The position numbers were made by a program, and so were the translations under genes. Of a stretch of 64,000 bases of DNA, positions 28,589 to 39,280 are shown in pieces. Numbering within the stretch: the first letter of the stretch is position 1; each line of letters opens with the position of its first letter. This DNA comes from Thioalkalivibrio sulfidiphilus (GTDB taxonomy: Bacteria; Pseudomonadota; Gammaproteobacteria; Ectothiorhodospirales; Ectothiorhodospiraceae), in contig NZ_KB898939.1 of NCBI RefSeq assembly GCF_000377945.1, positions 1 to 64,000 on the forward strand, written 5' to 3'. Below the pieces are notes generated by a model, which made no database searches, had not been told where the DNA came from, and was given only the letters and a program-made list of their open reading frames with translations.

Positions 28589-29818
28589 CTCCACCCAGTC
28601 CACCACCCGCGCTACCGCGCCCCGGTTTTCTTGCACCACCCGCGCCGCCGACTCTCCCCGGCGTGAACGCTCGGCCTCATCGCTCAGCAGCGCGATGAGC
28701 CGCCCGGCCAGGGTGGCCTCGTCGGCCACCACCTCCGCCCCACCCGCCTGCACCAGGGCGTCAAACACCTCGCGGAAGTTGAACACGTGGGGGCCGGTCA
28801 GGACCGGAAGTCCATGGGCCGCCGCCTCCAGGGGATTGTGCCCGCCGGTCGGCACCAGGCTGCCGCCCATGAAGGCCACCCGGGCGAGGGGAAACAGTTC
28901 GGGCAATTCGCCCATGGTGTCGCCCAGCCACACCCGGGTGTCGGGTCCCGGCTGCTCACCCCGTGAACGCCGGGCAGCCGGCATCCCCGCCGCCCGACAC
29001 AGCTCGGCCACCGCCTCGAAACGCTCCGGATGCCGGGGCACCAGGATCAGCAGGGCGTCCGGCACACGTTCGAGTACCCGCCCGTGGACCGCGAGCAGAC
29101 GCTCGTCCTCGCCCTCGTGGGTACTGGCCGCGATCCATGCCGGTCGCATCAGGGGCTTGATCCCCGCCCCACCTGCCGGCAGTTCCAGGTCGTATTTCAG
29201 ATTGCCGGTCACCCGCACCCGCTCGGGCCTGGCGCCCAGCCCGATGAACCGCTCGGCATCCTCGTCCGACCGGGCCGCCAGCGCGGTCACCGCCCCCAAG
29301 GCCTCGGCCACCAGGGGCCGGATGCGCCGGTAGCCCCGGAATGAACGCGCCGAGAGCCGCCCGTTGACCAGCATCACCGGCACCCCCTGCCGGCGGCAGG
29401 CGGCGAACAGATTGGGCCAGAGTTCCGTCTCCATGACCACGAGCAGGCGCGGCCGAACGGCGCGCAACAGGCCGCGCATCAGATGGGGCAGATCCAGGGG
29501 CAGGTAACGGTGCTCCACCGTCTCACCCAGACGCCGGCGCAACTCGGCAGAACCGGTGGGCGTGGTGGTGGTGACGAGGATGCGGTGATCCGGGAAACGG
29601 GCCATTAGCGCGCGCACCAGCGGCACCGCGGCCACCACCTCCCCCACGGAGACCGCATGAACCCAGAGGCGGGGCGCAGCATCCAGGCGCGGCCCCACGG
29701 CAAAGCGCTCCCCCCAACGCCGCCGGTATTCCGGATTGCGCCGGGCGCGCCACAGCAGCCGCAGGGCCACGAGGGGCCACAGCAGGTACAGCAGCAGGGA
29801 ATAGAGGCTACGCCACAT
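28571..29818 (-). CDS. waaA: 3-deoxy-D-manno-octulosonic acid (Kdo) transferase
   Basis: A 415-residue inner-membrane-anchored GT-B enzyme that adds Kdo to lipid A precursors. The N-terminal membrane anchor is SLYSLLLYLLWPLVALRLLW. LWVHAVSVGEVVAAVPLVRA lies near residue 50, and ETELWPNLFAACRRQGVPVM holds the usual conserved WPN. GGSLVPTGGHNPLEAAAHGL near 320 is the donor-sugar motif. The last codons (VASG and stop) are encoded by the repeat arm, so its native C-terminus may have been rewritten. Last gene of the hldE-gmhA-gmhB-waaA run. Confidence 0.95.
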   Translation of the reverse strand: MWRSLYSLLLYLLWPLVALRLLWRARRNPEYRRRWGERFAVGPRLDAAPRLWVHAVSVGEVVAAVPLVRALMARFPDHRILVTTTTPTGSAELRRRLGETVEHRYLPLDLPHLMRGLLRAVRPRLLVVMETELWPNLFAACRRQGVPVMLVNGRLSARSFRGYRRIRPLVAEALGAVTALAARSDEDAERFIGLGARPERVRVTGNLKYDLELPAGGAGIKPLMRPAWIAASTHEGEDERLLAVHGRVLERVPDALLILVPRHPERFEAVAELCRAAGMPAARRSRGEQPGPDTRVWLGDTMGELPELFPLARVAFMGGSLVPTGGHNPLEAAAHGLPVLTGPHVFNFREVFDALVQAGGAEVVADEATLAGRLIALLSDEAERSRRGESAARVVQENRGAVARVVDWVEQVASG

Positions 29819-29899
29819 GGCTATCGCGGTATCCGGACAGGCTCGTTCGACACGGCCCGGATGTTAGCACGGCGCTGCGCGGTCAACCGCGCGGGGGAA

Positions 29900-30436
29900 T
29901 CAGCCTGTACCCGTGATGATCTGAGCGATGTGCTGCCAATCCGCACAGACGTGATCGGCAGCCGCATCACGCAAGGCATCGTCTCGTTCGGATGGGAGGG
30001 CGAGTAAGATGGTACGGCAACCCGCCTCGCGACCCGCCTCGATGTCCGATGCCTTGTCGCCGATCATGAAGCTGTGCGCGGGGTCCACACCCAGGACTTC
30101 GGCCGAACGCCGGATCATCAGGGCAGAGGGCTTGCGGCACTCGCAATGCGCTTCGGGCGCATGTAGACAGTACTGGGCATCGTCGATGAAGACGCCGCGC
30201 TCCGACAAGAGCTCCAGCAGCCGCCCGTGCACTGCCTGGACGGCATCAGCACCGAAGTACCCTCTTCCGACACCCGACTGGTTACTGATAATGGACAGCC
30301 GATACCCCGCATGACGGCAAGCGGCCAGTGCTTCCGCCACGCCCGGGAGCAGCTCCACCTGATCCGGGTCGCTGGGGTAACCCACATCCACCATCAGCGT
30401 GCCGTCGCGGTCCAGAAACAGGGCCTTACCACTCAT
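29900..30436 (-). CDS. gmhB: D-glycero-beta-D-manno-heptose-1,7-bisphosphate 7-phosphatase
   Basis: A 178-residue HAD-family phosphatase. Catalytic DRDGT at residues 9-13, a SNQSG motif near 51, and a zinc loop CLHAPEAHCECRKP near 89-102 diagnostic of GmhB. It removes the 7-phosphate during ADP-heptose synthesis. It overlaps gmhA by four bases. The sequence between it and waaA (29819-29899) is short and featureless. Confidence 0.94.
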   Translation of the reverse strand: MSGKALFLDRDGTLMVDVGYPSDPDQVELLPGVAEALAACRHAGYRLSIISNQSGVGRGYFGADAVQAVHGRLLELLSERGVFIDDAQYCLHAPEAHCECRKPSALMIRRSAEVLGVDPAHSFMIGDKASDIEAGREAGCRTILLALPSERDDALRDAAADHVCADWQHIAQIITGTG

Positions 30437-31044
30437 GCGCGGGAATCGCCGTCATACTGGTTCGGAATGCGCCCCTCGGCGACGGCCTCGTCCACAGCCA
30501 TGCAGATCAGATGACCGATGGTGATGTGACTCTCCTGTATGCGGGCGGTGTCCGTGGAGGGAACCTGAATACAGTGATGGGCAACGCCGGCCAGCTTCCC
30601 ACCACCACTCCCGGTGAGCGCCACGGTGACGAGGCCACGCGCCCGTGCCGACTCGATGGCCTTGAGTACATTGGGGGAGTTGCCGCTGGTGCTTAGCCCA
30701 ACAGCCACGTCACCGGAGCGACCCAGGGCCTGGATCTGGCGCAGGAAGATCTGCTCAAATCCGTAGTCATTCCCGATGCTGGTGAGGATCGAGGTGTCGG
30801 TTGTCAGCGCTACGGCAGCCAGCGGACGGCGTTCGAACATGAAGCGTCCCACCAGCTCCGCCGCCAGGTGCTGGGCATCTGCAGCACTGCCGCCGTTACC
30901 AAAGAAGAACACCGTCCTGCCAACGGCCAGGGCAGAGACCACCACCTCGATCACTTCGAGGATCCGGCTCGCCTGCTCGTCAGCAAGCTGCGTCTTGATC
31001 CGCGCGCTCTCGCGCAGCACGTTTCCAAGGGATTCCGGGGTCAT
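30433..31044 (-). CDS. gmhA: Phosphoheptose isomerase
   Basis: A 203-residue SIS-domain enzyme converting sedoheptulose 7-phosphate to D-glycero-D-manno-heptose 7-phosphate. FFFGNGGSAADAQHLAAELV near residues 47-66 and STSGNSPNVLKAIESARARG near 119 are the SIS motifs. GNDYGFEQIF and ESHITIGHLI give the GmhA metal and substrate side chains. Overlapping start with gmhB shows coupling. Confidence 0.94.
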   Translation of the reverse strand: MTPESLGNVLRESARIKTQLADEQASRILEVIEVVVSALAVGRTVFFFGNGGSAADAQHLAAELVGRFMFERRPLAAVALTTDTSILTSIGNDYGFEQIFLRQIQALGRSGDVAVGLSTSGNSPNVLKAIESARARGLVTVALTGSGGGKLAGVAHHCIQVPSTDTARIQESHITIGHLICMAVDEAVAEGRIPNQYDGDSRA

Positions 31045-31131
31045 GGGCGGTGTCCTGGCCGACGATTCAAGAGTGTTGCAAGGCAGATGGATATCACCTC
31101 TTCCGCATGATCAGGGCGTGCTCGACACACC

Positions 31132-32547
31132 CTATCCACGAATGAGGTCGATGATACTGCTGGTCGATGCGCCCTCCACGTAGGGCAGAACTTCCACACG
31201 CCCCCCGGAAGCACGCACGCACTCCGCTCCCGCGATCTGTTCAGGGCGATAGTCGCCGCCCTTGACCAGCACATCCGGGCGGACAGCGCAGATCAGGCGC
31301 TCTGGGGTATCTTCGCTGAAGGGCACCACCCAGTCCACGGAGGCAAGGCCGGCCAGTACGGCCATGCGCCGGGCCAGCGTATTGACCGGACGCTCATTGC
31401 CCTTGAGACGCCGCACCGAGGCATCGTCATTGACCGCCACGATGAGCCGGTCACCGAGGCGGCGGGCCTGCTCCAGATAGGCCACGTGCCCCTCGTGCAA
31501 CAGATCGAAGCAGCCATTGGTCATCACCAGGCGCTCACCCAGGGACCTGGCCTCCTCCACTGCCAGCAGCAGATCTTCCTCCGAGAGGACGCTGCTCCAA
31601 CCGCCCCGCTGGCGGCGCAGGGCACCGCGAAGTTCGGCCGGGGAAACGAATGCCGTGCCCAGCTTGCCGACCACGATGCCGGCCGCCAGGTTGGCCAAGC
31701 CGGCCGCCTCGGCCAGATCGCGGCCGGCTGCCAGTGCCGCGGCCACCACGGCAATGACGGTGTCGCCGGCACCGGTCACATCAAACACTTCCCGAGCCCG
31801 GGTGGGCAGGTGCAGGGGATCGTGACCCTGGCGAAGCAGCAACATGCCACGGTCACCCAGGGTGATGAGCAGGACTTCGAGTTCCAGGCCGGCGCGCATC
31901 TGCTCGCCTCGCTCCACCAATTGATCATCATGGGCGCAGGGCCCTGCCACCGCCTCAAATTCGGACAGGTTGGGCGTGATCAGGGTGGCGCCGCGATAGC
32001 GCTCAAAATCCAGCCCCTTGGGGTCTACCAGTACCGGCACACCAGCGGCGCGGGCCGCGGCGATCAGCTCAGGTGTCTGCTGCAGGGTCCCCTTGCCGTA
32101 GTCCGAGAGTACCAGCGCGGCAATGCCGGCAGTCAGCCTCCCGCATACGTCTTTCACCAGCTCGCTACCGTCTACCCCTTGCAGGGGTGACTCGAAATCC
32201 AGACGCAGGAGTTGCTGGTGCTGGCTGATCACACGCAGCTTGGTGATGGTGGGTACATCAGGGCAGGTCATGAAGCGGCAGTGAATCCCTGCACTGGCCA
32301 GAATCGAGCGCAGAGAGCTACCCGCCTCGTCATTGCCGACCAGTCCGGCCAGCTCCACCTGGACACCCAGCCGGGCCATGTTGAGGGCGACATTCGCCGC
32401 CCCTCCGGCCCGTTCCTCCGCATCCGTGACCCGAACCACCGGCACGGGGGCCTCCGGGGAAATGCGCGACACGGGTCCGGTCCAGTAGCGGTCCAGCATG
32501 AGATCGCCGACCACCAGAACCCGGGCCTGATCGAAAGGCGGCAACAT
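31132..32547 (-). CDS. hldE: Bifunctional heptose 7-phosphate kinase / heptose 1-phosphate adenylyltransferase
   Basis: 471 residues. An N-terminal PfkB-type ribokinase domain (about 1-315) carries [18 protein letters not shown] and the catalytic [14 protein letters not shown]-terminal nucleotidyltransferase domain (about 340-471) has [16 protein letters not shown] (HxGH type) and the closing [12 protein letters not shown]. It makes ADP-heptose for the lipopolysaccharide core. The start at 32547 is chosen because longer readings have no ribosome site and would overlap the divergent lpxL leader. Confidence 0.94.
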   Translation of the reverse strand: MLPPFDQARVLVVGDLMLDRYWTGPVSRISPEAPVPVVRVTDAEERAGGAANVALNMARLGVQVELAGLVGNDEAGSSLRSILASAGIHCRFMTCPDVPTITKLRVISQHQQLLRLDFESPLQGVDGSELVKDVCGRLTAGIAALVLSDYGKGTLQQTPELIAAARAAGVPVLVDPKGLDFERYRGATLITPNLSEFEAVAGPCAHDDQLVERGEQMRAGLELEVLLITLGDRGMLLLRQGHDPLHLPTRAREVFDVTGAGDTVIAVVAAALAAGRDLAEAAGLANLAAGIVVGKLGTAFVSPAELRGALRRQRGGWSSVLSEEDLLLAVEEARSLGERLVMTNGCFDLLHEGHVAYLEQARRLGDRLIVAVNDDASVRRLKGNERPVNTLARRMAVLAGLASVDWVVPFSEDTPERLICAVRPDVLVKGGDYRPEQIAGAECVRASGGRVEVLPYVEGASTSSIIDLIRG

Positions 32548-32683
32548 CTGGCTCAAGGGGGGCTCCAGGAAAAGCGGATTTACACAAGGGAAGTCAGTGG
32601 TTGATTGTATCACGCAAGCCAATGAAGTCCTTTGGGTTCACCCCCCAGCCCCTGCTAGAATGCCGATTTTGACCGGCCCGCCC

Positions 32684-33607
32684 ATGAGCAAGACAAGCCC
32701 CCCCCAATCCCTCTGGCACCCGCGCCACTGGCCCATGTGGCTGGGCGTGGGGCTGCTCTGGGCCGCCAGTCACATGCCCTGGCGTTGGCAGATCCGGCTG
32801 GGCGAAGCCCTGGGCAGCCTCGCCTGGCATCTGGCCAGAAGCCGGCGGCACGTGGCGCAGGTGAACGTGGATCTGTGTTTCCCCAGCCTGGAACCCGCAG
32901 CTCGCCGCGAATTGGTCCGGGAGCATTTCCGCGCCATGGGTGCGGCGCTGTTCGAGACACCCTTCGGCTGGTGGGCCGACGACCGACGGCTGCAACCGCT
33001 GGCGCATATCGAGGGACTGGAACACCTGAAGACGGCGCTGGAGGGCGGCAAGGGCGTCCTGCTGCTATCGGCGCACTTCACCACCCTGGAGATTGCCGGC
33101 CGTCTGCTCGTCCCGCACCAGCCCTTCGCCGCCATGTACCGTCCCCACGAGAACCCGGTCATCGAGTACTGCTTTCGACGCAACCGTGAGCACCACTGCC
33201 AGCGCGCCATCAGACGCGACAAGGCCAAGGATGTGATTCGTGCGCTGAGAGACAACCTGGTCGTCTGGTACGCGCCCGACCAGGCCTACAAGGCCAAGAA
33301 CAGCACCATCGTGCCCTTCTTTGGCGTACCTGCCGCCACCAATAACGCCACGGCGCGCCTGGCGAAGATCAGTGGCGCACCCGTGGTGCCATTCTTCGGC
33401 TATCGCCTTCCCGGTAGCCAGGGTTATCGACTGGTGATTGGCGCCCCGCTGGAGCACTTCCCCATTGACGACGCCGAGTCCGATGCGCAGCGCATCAACG
33501 AAGTGGTCGAGAAGGCGGTCATGGAGGCCCCGGCTCAATACTTCTGGACCCATCGCCGCTTCAAGTACAAACGCAACTGGGGTATACCGGATCCATACCG
33601 AAAGTGA
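32684..33607 (+). CDS. Lipid A biosynthesis late acyltransferase (LpxL/LpxM type)
   Basis: A 307-residue inner-membrane acyltransferase. One N-terminal hydrophobic segment (MWLGVGLLWAASHMPW), the HX4E catalytic motif in LLSAHFTTLEIAG, and RRNREHHC and QAYKAKNSTIVPFFG downstream. It adds a secondary acyl chain to Kdo-lipid A, in line with the divergent waaA operon next door. Whether it is LpxL or LpxM cannot be told from one copy. It is divergent from hldE with 136 bases between starts. Confidence 0.9.
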   Translation: MSKTSPPQSLWHPRHWPMWLGVGLLWAASHMPWRWQIRLGEALGSLAWHLARSRRHVAQVNVDLCFPSLEPAARRELVREHFRAMGAALFETPFGWWADDRRLQPLAHIEGLEHLKTALEGGKGVLLLSAHFTTLEIAGRLLVPHQPFAAMYRPHENPVIEYCFRRNREHHCQRAIRRDKAKDVIRALRDNLVVWYAPDQAYKAKNSTIVPFFGVPAATNNATARLAKISGAPVVPFFGYRLPGSQGYRLVIGAPLEHFPIDDAESDAQRINEVVEKAVMEAPAQYFWTHRRFKYKRNWGIPDPYRK

Positions 33608-33730
33608 GCATGTTCATCACCATGGGGCATGCAGCCTTTGAGCTGGTGATGGATATCGACAAGTACAGGGCGCATCCATACCTGAACGCGTGATCGGAAT
33701 CAGTACTTGGACCTGAGCAGGGATCATCCC

Positions 33731-34642
33731 ATGACCGACTCCCAGTCTTTGACCCATCTCGAGCGCCTTGAGGCCGAGAGTATTCACATCATGCGGGAGG
33801 TGGTCGCAGAGACCGAGAATCCCGTCATGCTGTACTCCATCGGCAAGGACAGTGCGGTGATGCTGCACCTGGCCATGAAGGCCTTTTATCCCGCCAAGCC
33901 CCCATTCCCCCTGCTGCATGTGGATACCCGCTGGAAATTCCGGGAAATGTATGCGTTCCGCGACAGAATCGCCCAGGAATTGGGCATGGACCTGATCGTC
34001 TACACCAATCCGGAAGGGGTGGCCCAAGGCGTCAATCCCTTTACCCATGGTTCCGAGCTGCACACCCACATCATGAAGACTGAGGCACTGAAACAGGCGC
34101 TTAACAAGTATGGCTTCGATGCGGCCATCGCCGGTGCACGTCGTGATGAGGAAAAATCCCGTGCCAAGGAACGCATCTTCTCATTCCGCACTGCCCAGCA
34201 TCGCTGGGACCCCAAGAACCAGCGCCCAGAGCTGTGGAAGCTCTACAACGCCCGCAAGCAGAAGGGGGAGTCCATCCGAGTATTCCCCTTGTCCAACTGG
34301 ACCGAGCTGGATATCTGGCAATACATCTATTTGAAGAACATCCCCATTGTGCCCCTGTACTTTGCTGCCGAACGGCCCGTCGTTGAGCGGGACGGAGTTC
34401 TGATCATGGTGGATGACCACAGGATGCCGCTCCATGAGGGGGAGGCGCCCATGATGCGCAGGGTGCGTTTCCGCACGCTGGGTTGTTACCCGCTCACCGG
34501 CGCCATTGAATCCACCGCCGACACACTGCCGGCGATCATCCAGGAGATGCTGCTGGCTCGCACTTCCGAACGGAAGGGTCGGATCATTGATCAGGATGCA
34601 GCCGCCTCCATGGAGAAGAAGAAGCAGGAGGGGTATTTCTGA
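33731..34642 (+). CDS. cysD: Sulfate adenylyltransferase subunit 2
   Basis: A 303-residue PP-loop ATPase that makes APS from ATP and sulfate with CysN. The PP-loop motif is [17 protein letters not shown] near residue 33. [16 protein letters not shown] and [20 protein letters not shown] are the family blocks. ATG 33731 has AGGGAT upstream. It overlaps cysNC by one base. In the 33608-33730 leader a 27-codon frame at 33610 is present but not convincing. Confidence 0.95.
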   Translation: MTDSQSLTHLERLEAESIHIMREVVAETENPVMLYSIGKDSAVMLHLAMKAFYPAKPPFPLLHVDTRWKFREMYAFRDRIAQELGMDLIVYTNPEGVAQGVNPFTHGSELHTHIMKTEALKQALNKYGFDAAIAGARRDEEKSRAKERIFSFRTAQHRWDPKNQRPELWKLYNARKQKGESIRVFPLSNWTELDIWQYIYLKNIPIVPLYFAAERPVVERDGVLIMVDDHRMPLHEGEAPMMRRVRFRTLGCYPLTGAIESTADTLPAIIQEMLLARTSERKGRIIDQDAAASMEKKKQEGYF

Positions 34643-36552
34643 TGAGCCACAGTCAGGAGCAGATGATCAGCACGGATATCGAGCAGACTCTCAAGCATCA
34701 CGAGCACAAGAACCTGCTGCGCTTTATTACCTGCGGCAGTCTGAACGATGGCAAAAGCACGCTGATCGGTCGCCTGCTCTACGACTCCCAGATGCTCTTT
34801 ATGGATCAGTTGGTCGCCCTCCAGAACGATTCCAGGAAATGGAGCACCCAGGAAGGCGACATCGACCTGGCCCTGCTGGTGGATAGCCTCGCTGCCGAGC
34901 GAGAGCAAGGGAACACCATCGATGTTGCCTACCGCTACTTCAGCACCGACAAGCGAAAGTTTATCTTGGCGGATACGCCCGGGCATGAGCAGTACACCCG
35001 AAACATGATCACCGGCGCATCCAGTGCAGATCTCGCCGTGATACTGATCGACGCGAGCCAGGGTGTCCTGACGCAGACCCGCCGTCACACCCACTTGGTG
35101 TCCCTGATCGGTATACGTCACGTGGTACTCGCCATTAACAAGATGGATCTGGTGGGCTATTCACATGAGGTCTTCGAGCGCATCGTTGAGGATTACCGGG
35201 AATTCGCAGACAAGTTGGCTATAGAGAATTGCGTCGCCATCCCGATCTCCGCCCTCAAGGGGGATAACATCGTTCGCCCGAGCAAGGCCATGGACTGGTA
35301 CCACGGCAGCACGCTTATGGGGTATCTGGAGACCGTCGAGATAGACGATACACGGATGCAAAGGGCGCCCTTCCGTCTGCCGGTACAATGGGTCAACCAT
35401 CCGAATCCTGATTTTCGCGGTTTCTCCGGTTACGTGGCCAGCGGCACGATTCGACCTGGAGACCGAATCCGTGTGCAGCCCTTAGGGAAGGAGAGCCGGG
35501 TTACGCGTATCGTCACTGACGAAGGCGATCTGAGCCACGCAGTCGCCGGTCAATCCATCACTCTGACCCTGGAAGATGAGATCGATATCTCGCGGGGATC
35601 GGTGATCTCGACCGTCGATGCACCTGCCGAGGTGGCAGACCAGTTCGAGGCCAGGATCGTCTGGATGCATGAGCAGCCACTGTATCCGGGACGCACCTAT
35701 CTGATGAAGATCGGCACAAATACCATCAATGCGGTGATCACCGACATCAAGTATCAGATCAACGTCAACACACTTGAACATCTGGCGGCCGACAAGCTTG
35801 ATCTGAACGGCATCGCCGTGTGCAACATCGGCCTGGATCGCTCAATCCCCTTCGATCCCTACGAACTGAATCGGGACGTGGGCGGATTCATCCTGATTGA
35901 TCGTCTGAGCAATAACACCGTCGGCGCCGGCATGATCAATTACGCCTTGCGGCGCGCCCATAACATCCACCTGCAGCATCTGGACATTGACAAGGAGGCG
36001 CGGTCCGCCCAGAAGGGGCACAAGCCATGTGTTCTGTGGTTTACGGGCCTCTCCGGGTCTGGCAAATCCACCGTCGCCAACCTGGTGGAAAAGAAGCTCT
36101 TCAACCTGGGCGCCCACACCTACCTGCTTGACGGTGACAATGTACGCCATGGCCTGAACCGGGACCTGGGATTTACCACTGCCGATCGAGTCGAAAACAT
36201 TCGTCGCGTGGCGGAGTTGAGTAAGCTGATGGTGGATGCAGGACTGATCGTACTGACCGCCTTTATCTCCCCCTTCCGCTCTGAGCGGCGCATGGCCCGT
36301 GAGCTGCTCCCTGAGGGGGAATTCATTGAGGTATTCATGGATACCCCGCTCGAAATCGCAGAGCAGCGTGATCCGAAAGGTCTGTATAAAAAAGCCCGCA
36401 GGGGTGATCTCAAGAACTTCACCGGCATCGATTCACCTTACGAGTCCCCGGAGGCTGCAGAAATCCGCATCGACACCAGCACCTTGAGCGCGGAAGAGGG
36501 TGCAGACCGGATCATCGGGTTGCTCAGGGAACGGGGTGTTTTGAATTCCTGA
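34642..36552 (+). CDS. cysNC: Sulfate adenylyltransferase subunit 1 fused to APS kinase
   Basis: A 636-residue fusion. The N-terminal CysN GTPase (about 1-455) has G1 [14 protein letters not shown]3 [13 protein letters not shown] and NKMD. The C-terminal APS kinase (about 460-636) has P-loop [19 protein letters not shown] and [13 protein letters not shown]. Together with CysD it yields PAPS directly. No PAPS reductase or sulfite reductase lies in this locus, while a sulfotransferase is present at 45961, so delivery of PAPS to glycan sulfation is an attractive reading. It starts by TGATG overlap with cysD. Confidence 0.95.
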   Translation: MSHSQEQMISTDIEQTLKHHEHKNLLRFITCGSLNDGKSTLIGRLLYDSQMLFMDQLVALQNDSRKWSTQEGDIDLALLVDSLAAEREQGNTIDVAYRYFSTDKRKFILADTPGHEQYTRNMITGASSADLAVILIDASQGVLTQTRRHTHLVSLIGIRHVVLAINKMDLVGYSHEVFERIVEDYREFADKLAIENCVAIPISALKGDNIVRPSKAMDWYHGSTLMGYLETVEIDDTRMQRAPFRLPVQWVNHPNPDFRGFSGYVASGTIRPGDRIRVQPLGKESRVTRIVTDEGDLSHAVAGQSITLTLEDEIDISRGSVISTVDAPAEVADQFEARIVWMHEQPLYPGRTYLMKIGTNTINAVITDIKYQINVNTLEHLAADKLDLNGIAVCNIGLDRSIPFDPYELNRDVGGFILIDRLSNNTVGAGMINYALRRAHNIHLQHLDIDKEARSAQKGHKPCVLWFTGLSGSGKSTVANLVEKKLFNLGAHTYLLDGDNVRHGLNRDLGFTTADRVENIRRVAELSKLMVDAGLIVLTAFISPFRSERRMARELLPEGEFIEVFMDTPLEIAEQRDPKGLYKKARRGDLKNFTGIDSPYESPEAAEIRIDTSTLSAEEGADRIIGLLRERGVLNS

Positions 36553-36559
36553 TGGCCTG

Positions 36560-36641
36560 ATGGGTGCGCTGCGCTTCACCCATCCTACGATTTCGAGGTG
36601 TTTCCGGATTGCAGGATGGGCAAAGCAAAGCGTGCCCATGG
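36560..36641. repeat. GATGGGTGCGCTGCGC REP-like palindrome
   Basis: GATGGGTGCGCTGCGCTTCA (from 36560) is self-complementary through CACCCATCC, and GGATGGGCAAAGCAAAGCGT with TGCCCATG near 36614-36641 forms a second stem-like stretch. This word is widespread in proteobacterial intergenic DNA. The remaining 36642-36695 shows nothing. Confidence 0.7.
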
Positions 36642-36695
36642 AGTATGTAAAATCAGTACATCCGGCGTTCCGTCATATTCCCCGCTCAGATTGAT

Positions 36696-38180
36696 CTAAC
36701 AGTGATCTTCCAGACGCGACACATTGGAGGATATGAGCATCACGCCCAGGGCTGCACCGCTTGCCTCATCATGCAGAACCTGGAAATCAACCCCTGAGAT
36801 GTCAATCTGCAGTTCCCCCGCGAGCCAGTCGCGCAGGGACGCGGAAGGTTCGGCACTACGTTGCGCATCCCAGGCGACCAGCAGATCCTCGCCAGGACCG
36901 CAGCTTAACCCGGATCGGCTCACGCCTGGATATGCAGCACTGCTCTCTTGCATGCGGAAACGCAGATTGCCCGCGATGAAGGCACGATCGGCCACGATCA
37001 GGCCTTGATGAAACCCGGCACGTCGAATCTCCTCCGCCATTGTTTCAAAGGGATAACTGTAGCGGTGCTGCCCTTCCAGGGCGGGCCACTCGTGGACACG
37101 CCCGGTCATGATCAAAAGGACCAGCCCAGGGACGGCCAGGCAGATGGCCACGAAGGCGCGAACACGCGCGGGCGACAGGGCAGCCGCTGGCAATCCGGAA
37201 AAGATGTACAGCGGAAAGAGCAGGAACAGGGGCAGCATCCAGCGGTCCTTGAAGTGAGCAACCCCCAGAAACAGGACCATGCCAACCAGAAACACGGTCA
37301 CGGCGATCAGGTAGCGGCGCAGCGGAAACTCACCCGAAACACTTGGGTTGCCACGGCCCGCCAGCGCAGACATGAAATCTCGGCGAAACACAGCCAGCAA
37401 CACGACCCACAAGGGTGTCAGGAAGGCGATCACTGCGATGGTCAGGCTGGTCAGCCCTGACAAAGGCCAAAGGCCACCACCGAAATCCATCTTCTCCATG
37501 GAGCGTGTTCCAAGCTCTCCCGTGCCAAAAAACCAGAACACATGGGGCGCCAGCACCAGCGCGGCGACACCTGCGCTGAGCAGAATCCGTGGCGTTAAAA
37601 GCAGGGCACGCCCCCGGGGCAGACTCAGCAGGACGGACAGGACCGCACTGGCAAACAGGGCATAGTTGTACTTTGACAAAATGCCCAGGCCGAGCAGCAG
37701 ACCCAGCAGCAGGTAGTGCGCCAAGGTCGGACGTTCAAGCCAGCGCAACAGCACATAGACACTCGCTGAAGTGACGGTAGTTACCATGACGGAGTGCGTC
37801 AGGTCGCGCTGGGATTCCCAGGCCACCTGCGGAATGAGCAGCAGGGAGAGTGTCGCCAGCACCGCAAGCCGGGGATCCGGCATGAGCCTGCGCGCCGAAA
37901 GATACACAAACACATAGGTCAGCAACAGCAGCGCGTTCTTGACGACACTCAACGCCAGAAGGTTCACGCCCAGCACCTGGAAGGCGAGCTTCTGAACCCA
38001 GGCGTACAGAGGTGGCTGCCCCGAGTACCCGGCCAACCACCACTGGGTCACCACCAGCATCTCCGCCTCATCCAGGTCCAATACTGGCGAGCCGGTGACA
38101 CGTATGATCACCTGCAGCGTGAAGTAGAAAAGCAGGCCGGGGATCAGCCAGCGCTCCCAGGCCGACCCTTGTGCACTCAC
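36696..38180 (-). CDS. GT39/ArnT-like polytopic glycosyltransferase, second copy
   Basis: 494 residues and the same plan as the protein at 19057: an early acidic LDLDEAEMLVVTQWWLAGYS, then ESQRDLTHSVM, then LSKYNYALFASAV, each at the corresponding place. About ten to twelve membrane segments. A lipid-linked-sugar transferase acting on the outer face of the inner membrane is the best call. It starts with GTG and overlaps the GT4 gene by four bases, placing it in the operon of 40353-36696. The sugar and acceptor are unknown. Confidence 0.87.
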   Translation of the reverse strand: MSAQGSAWERWLIPGLLFYFTLQVIIRVTGSPVLDLDEAEMLVVTQWWLAGYSGQPPLYAWVQKLAFQVLGVNLLALSVVKNALLLLTYVFVYLSARRLMPDPRLAVLATLSLLLIPQVAWESQRDLTHSVMVTTVTSASVYVLLRWLERPTLAHYLLLGLLLGLGILSKYNYALFASAVLSVLLSLPRGRALLLTPRILLSAGVAALVLAPHVFWFFGTGELGTRSMEKMDFGGGLWPLSGLTSLTIAVIAFLTPLWVVLLAVFRRDFMSALAGRGNPSVSGEFPLRRYLIAVTVFLVGMVLFLGVAHFKDRWMLPLFLLFPLYIFSGLPAAALSPARVRAFVAICLAVPGLVLLIMTGRVHEWPALEGQHRYSYPFETMAEEIRRAGFHQGLIVADRAFIAGNLRFRMQESSAAYPGVSRSGLSCGPGEDLLVAWDAQRSAEPSASLRDWLAGELQIDISGVDFQVLHDEASGAALGVMLISSNVSRLEDHC

Positions 38181-39280
38181 AGCAAGCCCGTCCCGGATGC
38201 GATCAGCTCCCTGTAGACGCTCAGGTTGCCCTCCACCATGGCGTCGATGGAGAAGCGCTCACGCACCAGAGCGCGGCCCGCCTCCCCCATTTGCCGCGCA
38301 CGTTCCGGATCCTTGAGCAGGCCGATCACCGCCTGCGCAAGCGCCGCCGGATCGGCGGGCGGCACCAGCACGCCATTCGCCTCCCGAATAATCTCCGGCA
38401 GCCCGCCGGCACGGGTACCCACCAGGGGAACGCCGGCGGCGGCGGCCTGCAGCAACGAGACCCCGAGCCCCTCCATATCCGCCGGGTGCACGACCAGGTC
38501 CAGGCAGGGCAGGATGCGCGACAGGTCGTCGCGAAAACCGGCCAGTTGCACACGCCCCTCCAGGCCCATGTCGCGAATCTGGTTGTGCAGTTCATCTTTC
38601 AGAGGACCCTGGCCGAACATCAGGATGCGGGTGTCCGGGCAGGCGGTGAGGATCGCCGGTGCGGCGGTGAGCAGATGCCGATGACCCTTGCGCACGATCA
38701 GCTGGGCGATGACGCCTATGGTGCGTTCACCGGGCGCCAAGGCAAATGCGCTGCGGAACCAGTCCCGATCGCAGGCCTGATCGTACGCGGCCACGTCCAC
38801 CGCACTCGGCACGCAGACGAGCTTCTCGGGGGACACTCCCTCGGACAGCAGCACCTGACGGATGGCCTCGGAGATGGTGATGACCCGTGCGAACAACCGG
38901 TACTTGAGGCGCGCCCAGAGGGCGGGCTCGGGATTATCCACGCGTCTGGACAGCACTGCCGGCACCCCGGCGCGCATCGCCGCTATCCCACCCAGGATGT
39001 CTGCACCGCGCCGGCTGTGGAGGTGCACCAGGTCCGGGGATTCTGCACGGATGACCCGGCTCAAGCGGCCCGAGAAGCCCATGTCGAGGTCCCCCGACAT
39101 GGGCAACTCGTGTACTGCTTCACAGTAGGGGCGGGCGGCCTCGGCAATGGCTGCGCCCACGGGGCAAACCAGGACATTGGCCACGCCCCGCGCCGCCAGC
39201 CCCTCCAGCAGGTAACGCACCTGCAGAGCGCCTCCGTACAGGTGGCGACCGGTCTCCACGTGCAGGACACGCAGTCTCAC
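38177..39280 (-). CDS. GT4 family glycosyltransferase
   Basis: A 367-residue GT-B enzyme. The N-terminal acceptor domain begins LRVLHVETGRHLYGGALQ. The donor half has GVIAQLIVRKGHRHLLTAAP near residue 190, and the GT4 signature ADMEGLGVSLLQAAAAGVPL near 268 with the following GLPEII. It likely adds a core or outer-core sugar. It overlaps both neighbours, so the four-gene run from 40353 to 36696 is one operon. Confidence 0.9.
   Translation of the reverse strand: MRLRVLHVETGRHLYGGALQVRYLLEGLAARGVANVLVCPVGAAIAEAARPYCEAVHELPMSGDLDMGFSGRLSRVIRAESPDLVHLHSRRGADILGGIAAMRAGVPAVLSRRVDNPEPALWARLKYRLFARVITISEAIRQVLLSEGVSPEKLVCVPSAVDVAAYDQACDRDWFRSAFALAPGERTIGVIAQLIVRKGHRHLLTAAPAILTACPDTRILMFGQGPLKDELHNQIRDMGLEGRVQLAGFRDDLSRILPCLDLVVHPADMEGLGVSLLQAAAAGVPLVGTRAGGLPEIIREANGVLVPPADPAALAQAVIGLLKDPERARQMGEAGRALVRERFSIDAMVEGNLSVYRELIASGTGLL

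Noticed and set aside
33610-33693. A 27-codon frame before cysD
   Set aside because: No ribosome site or known leader-peptide feature; the sequence looks random, so I treated it as leader DNA.
36560-36641. Terminator for cysNC
   Set aside because: The palindrome lacks a T-run after the stem; it matches a common dispersed proteobacterial repeat instead.
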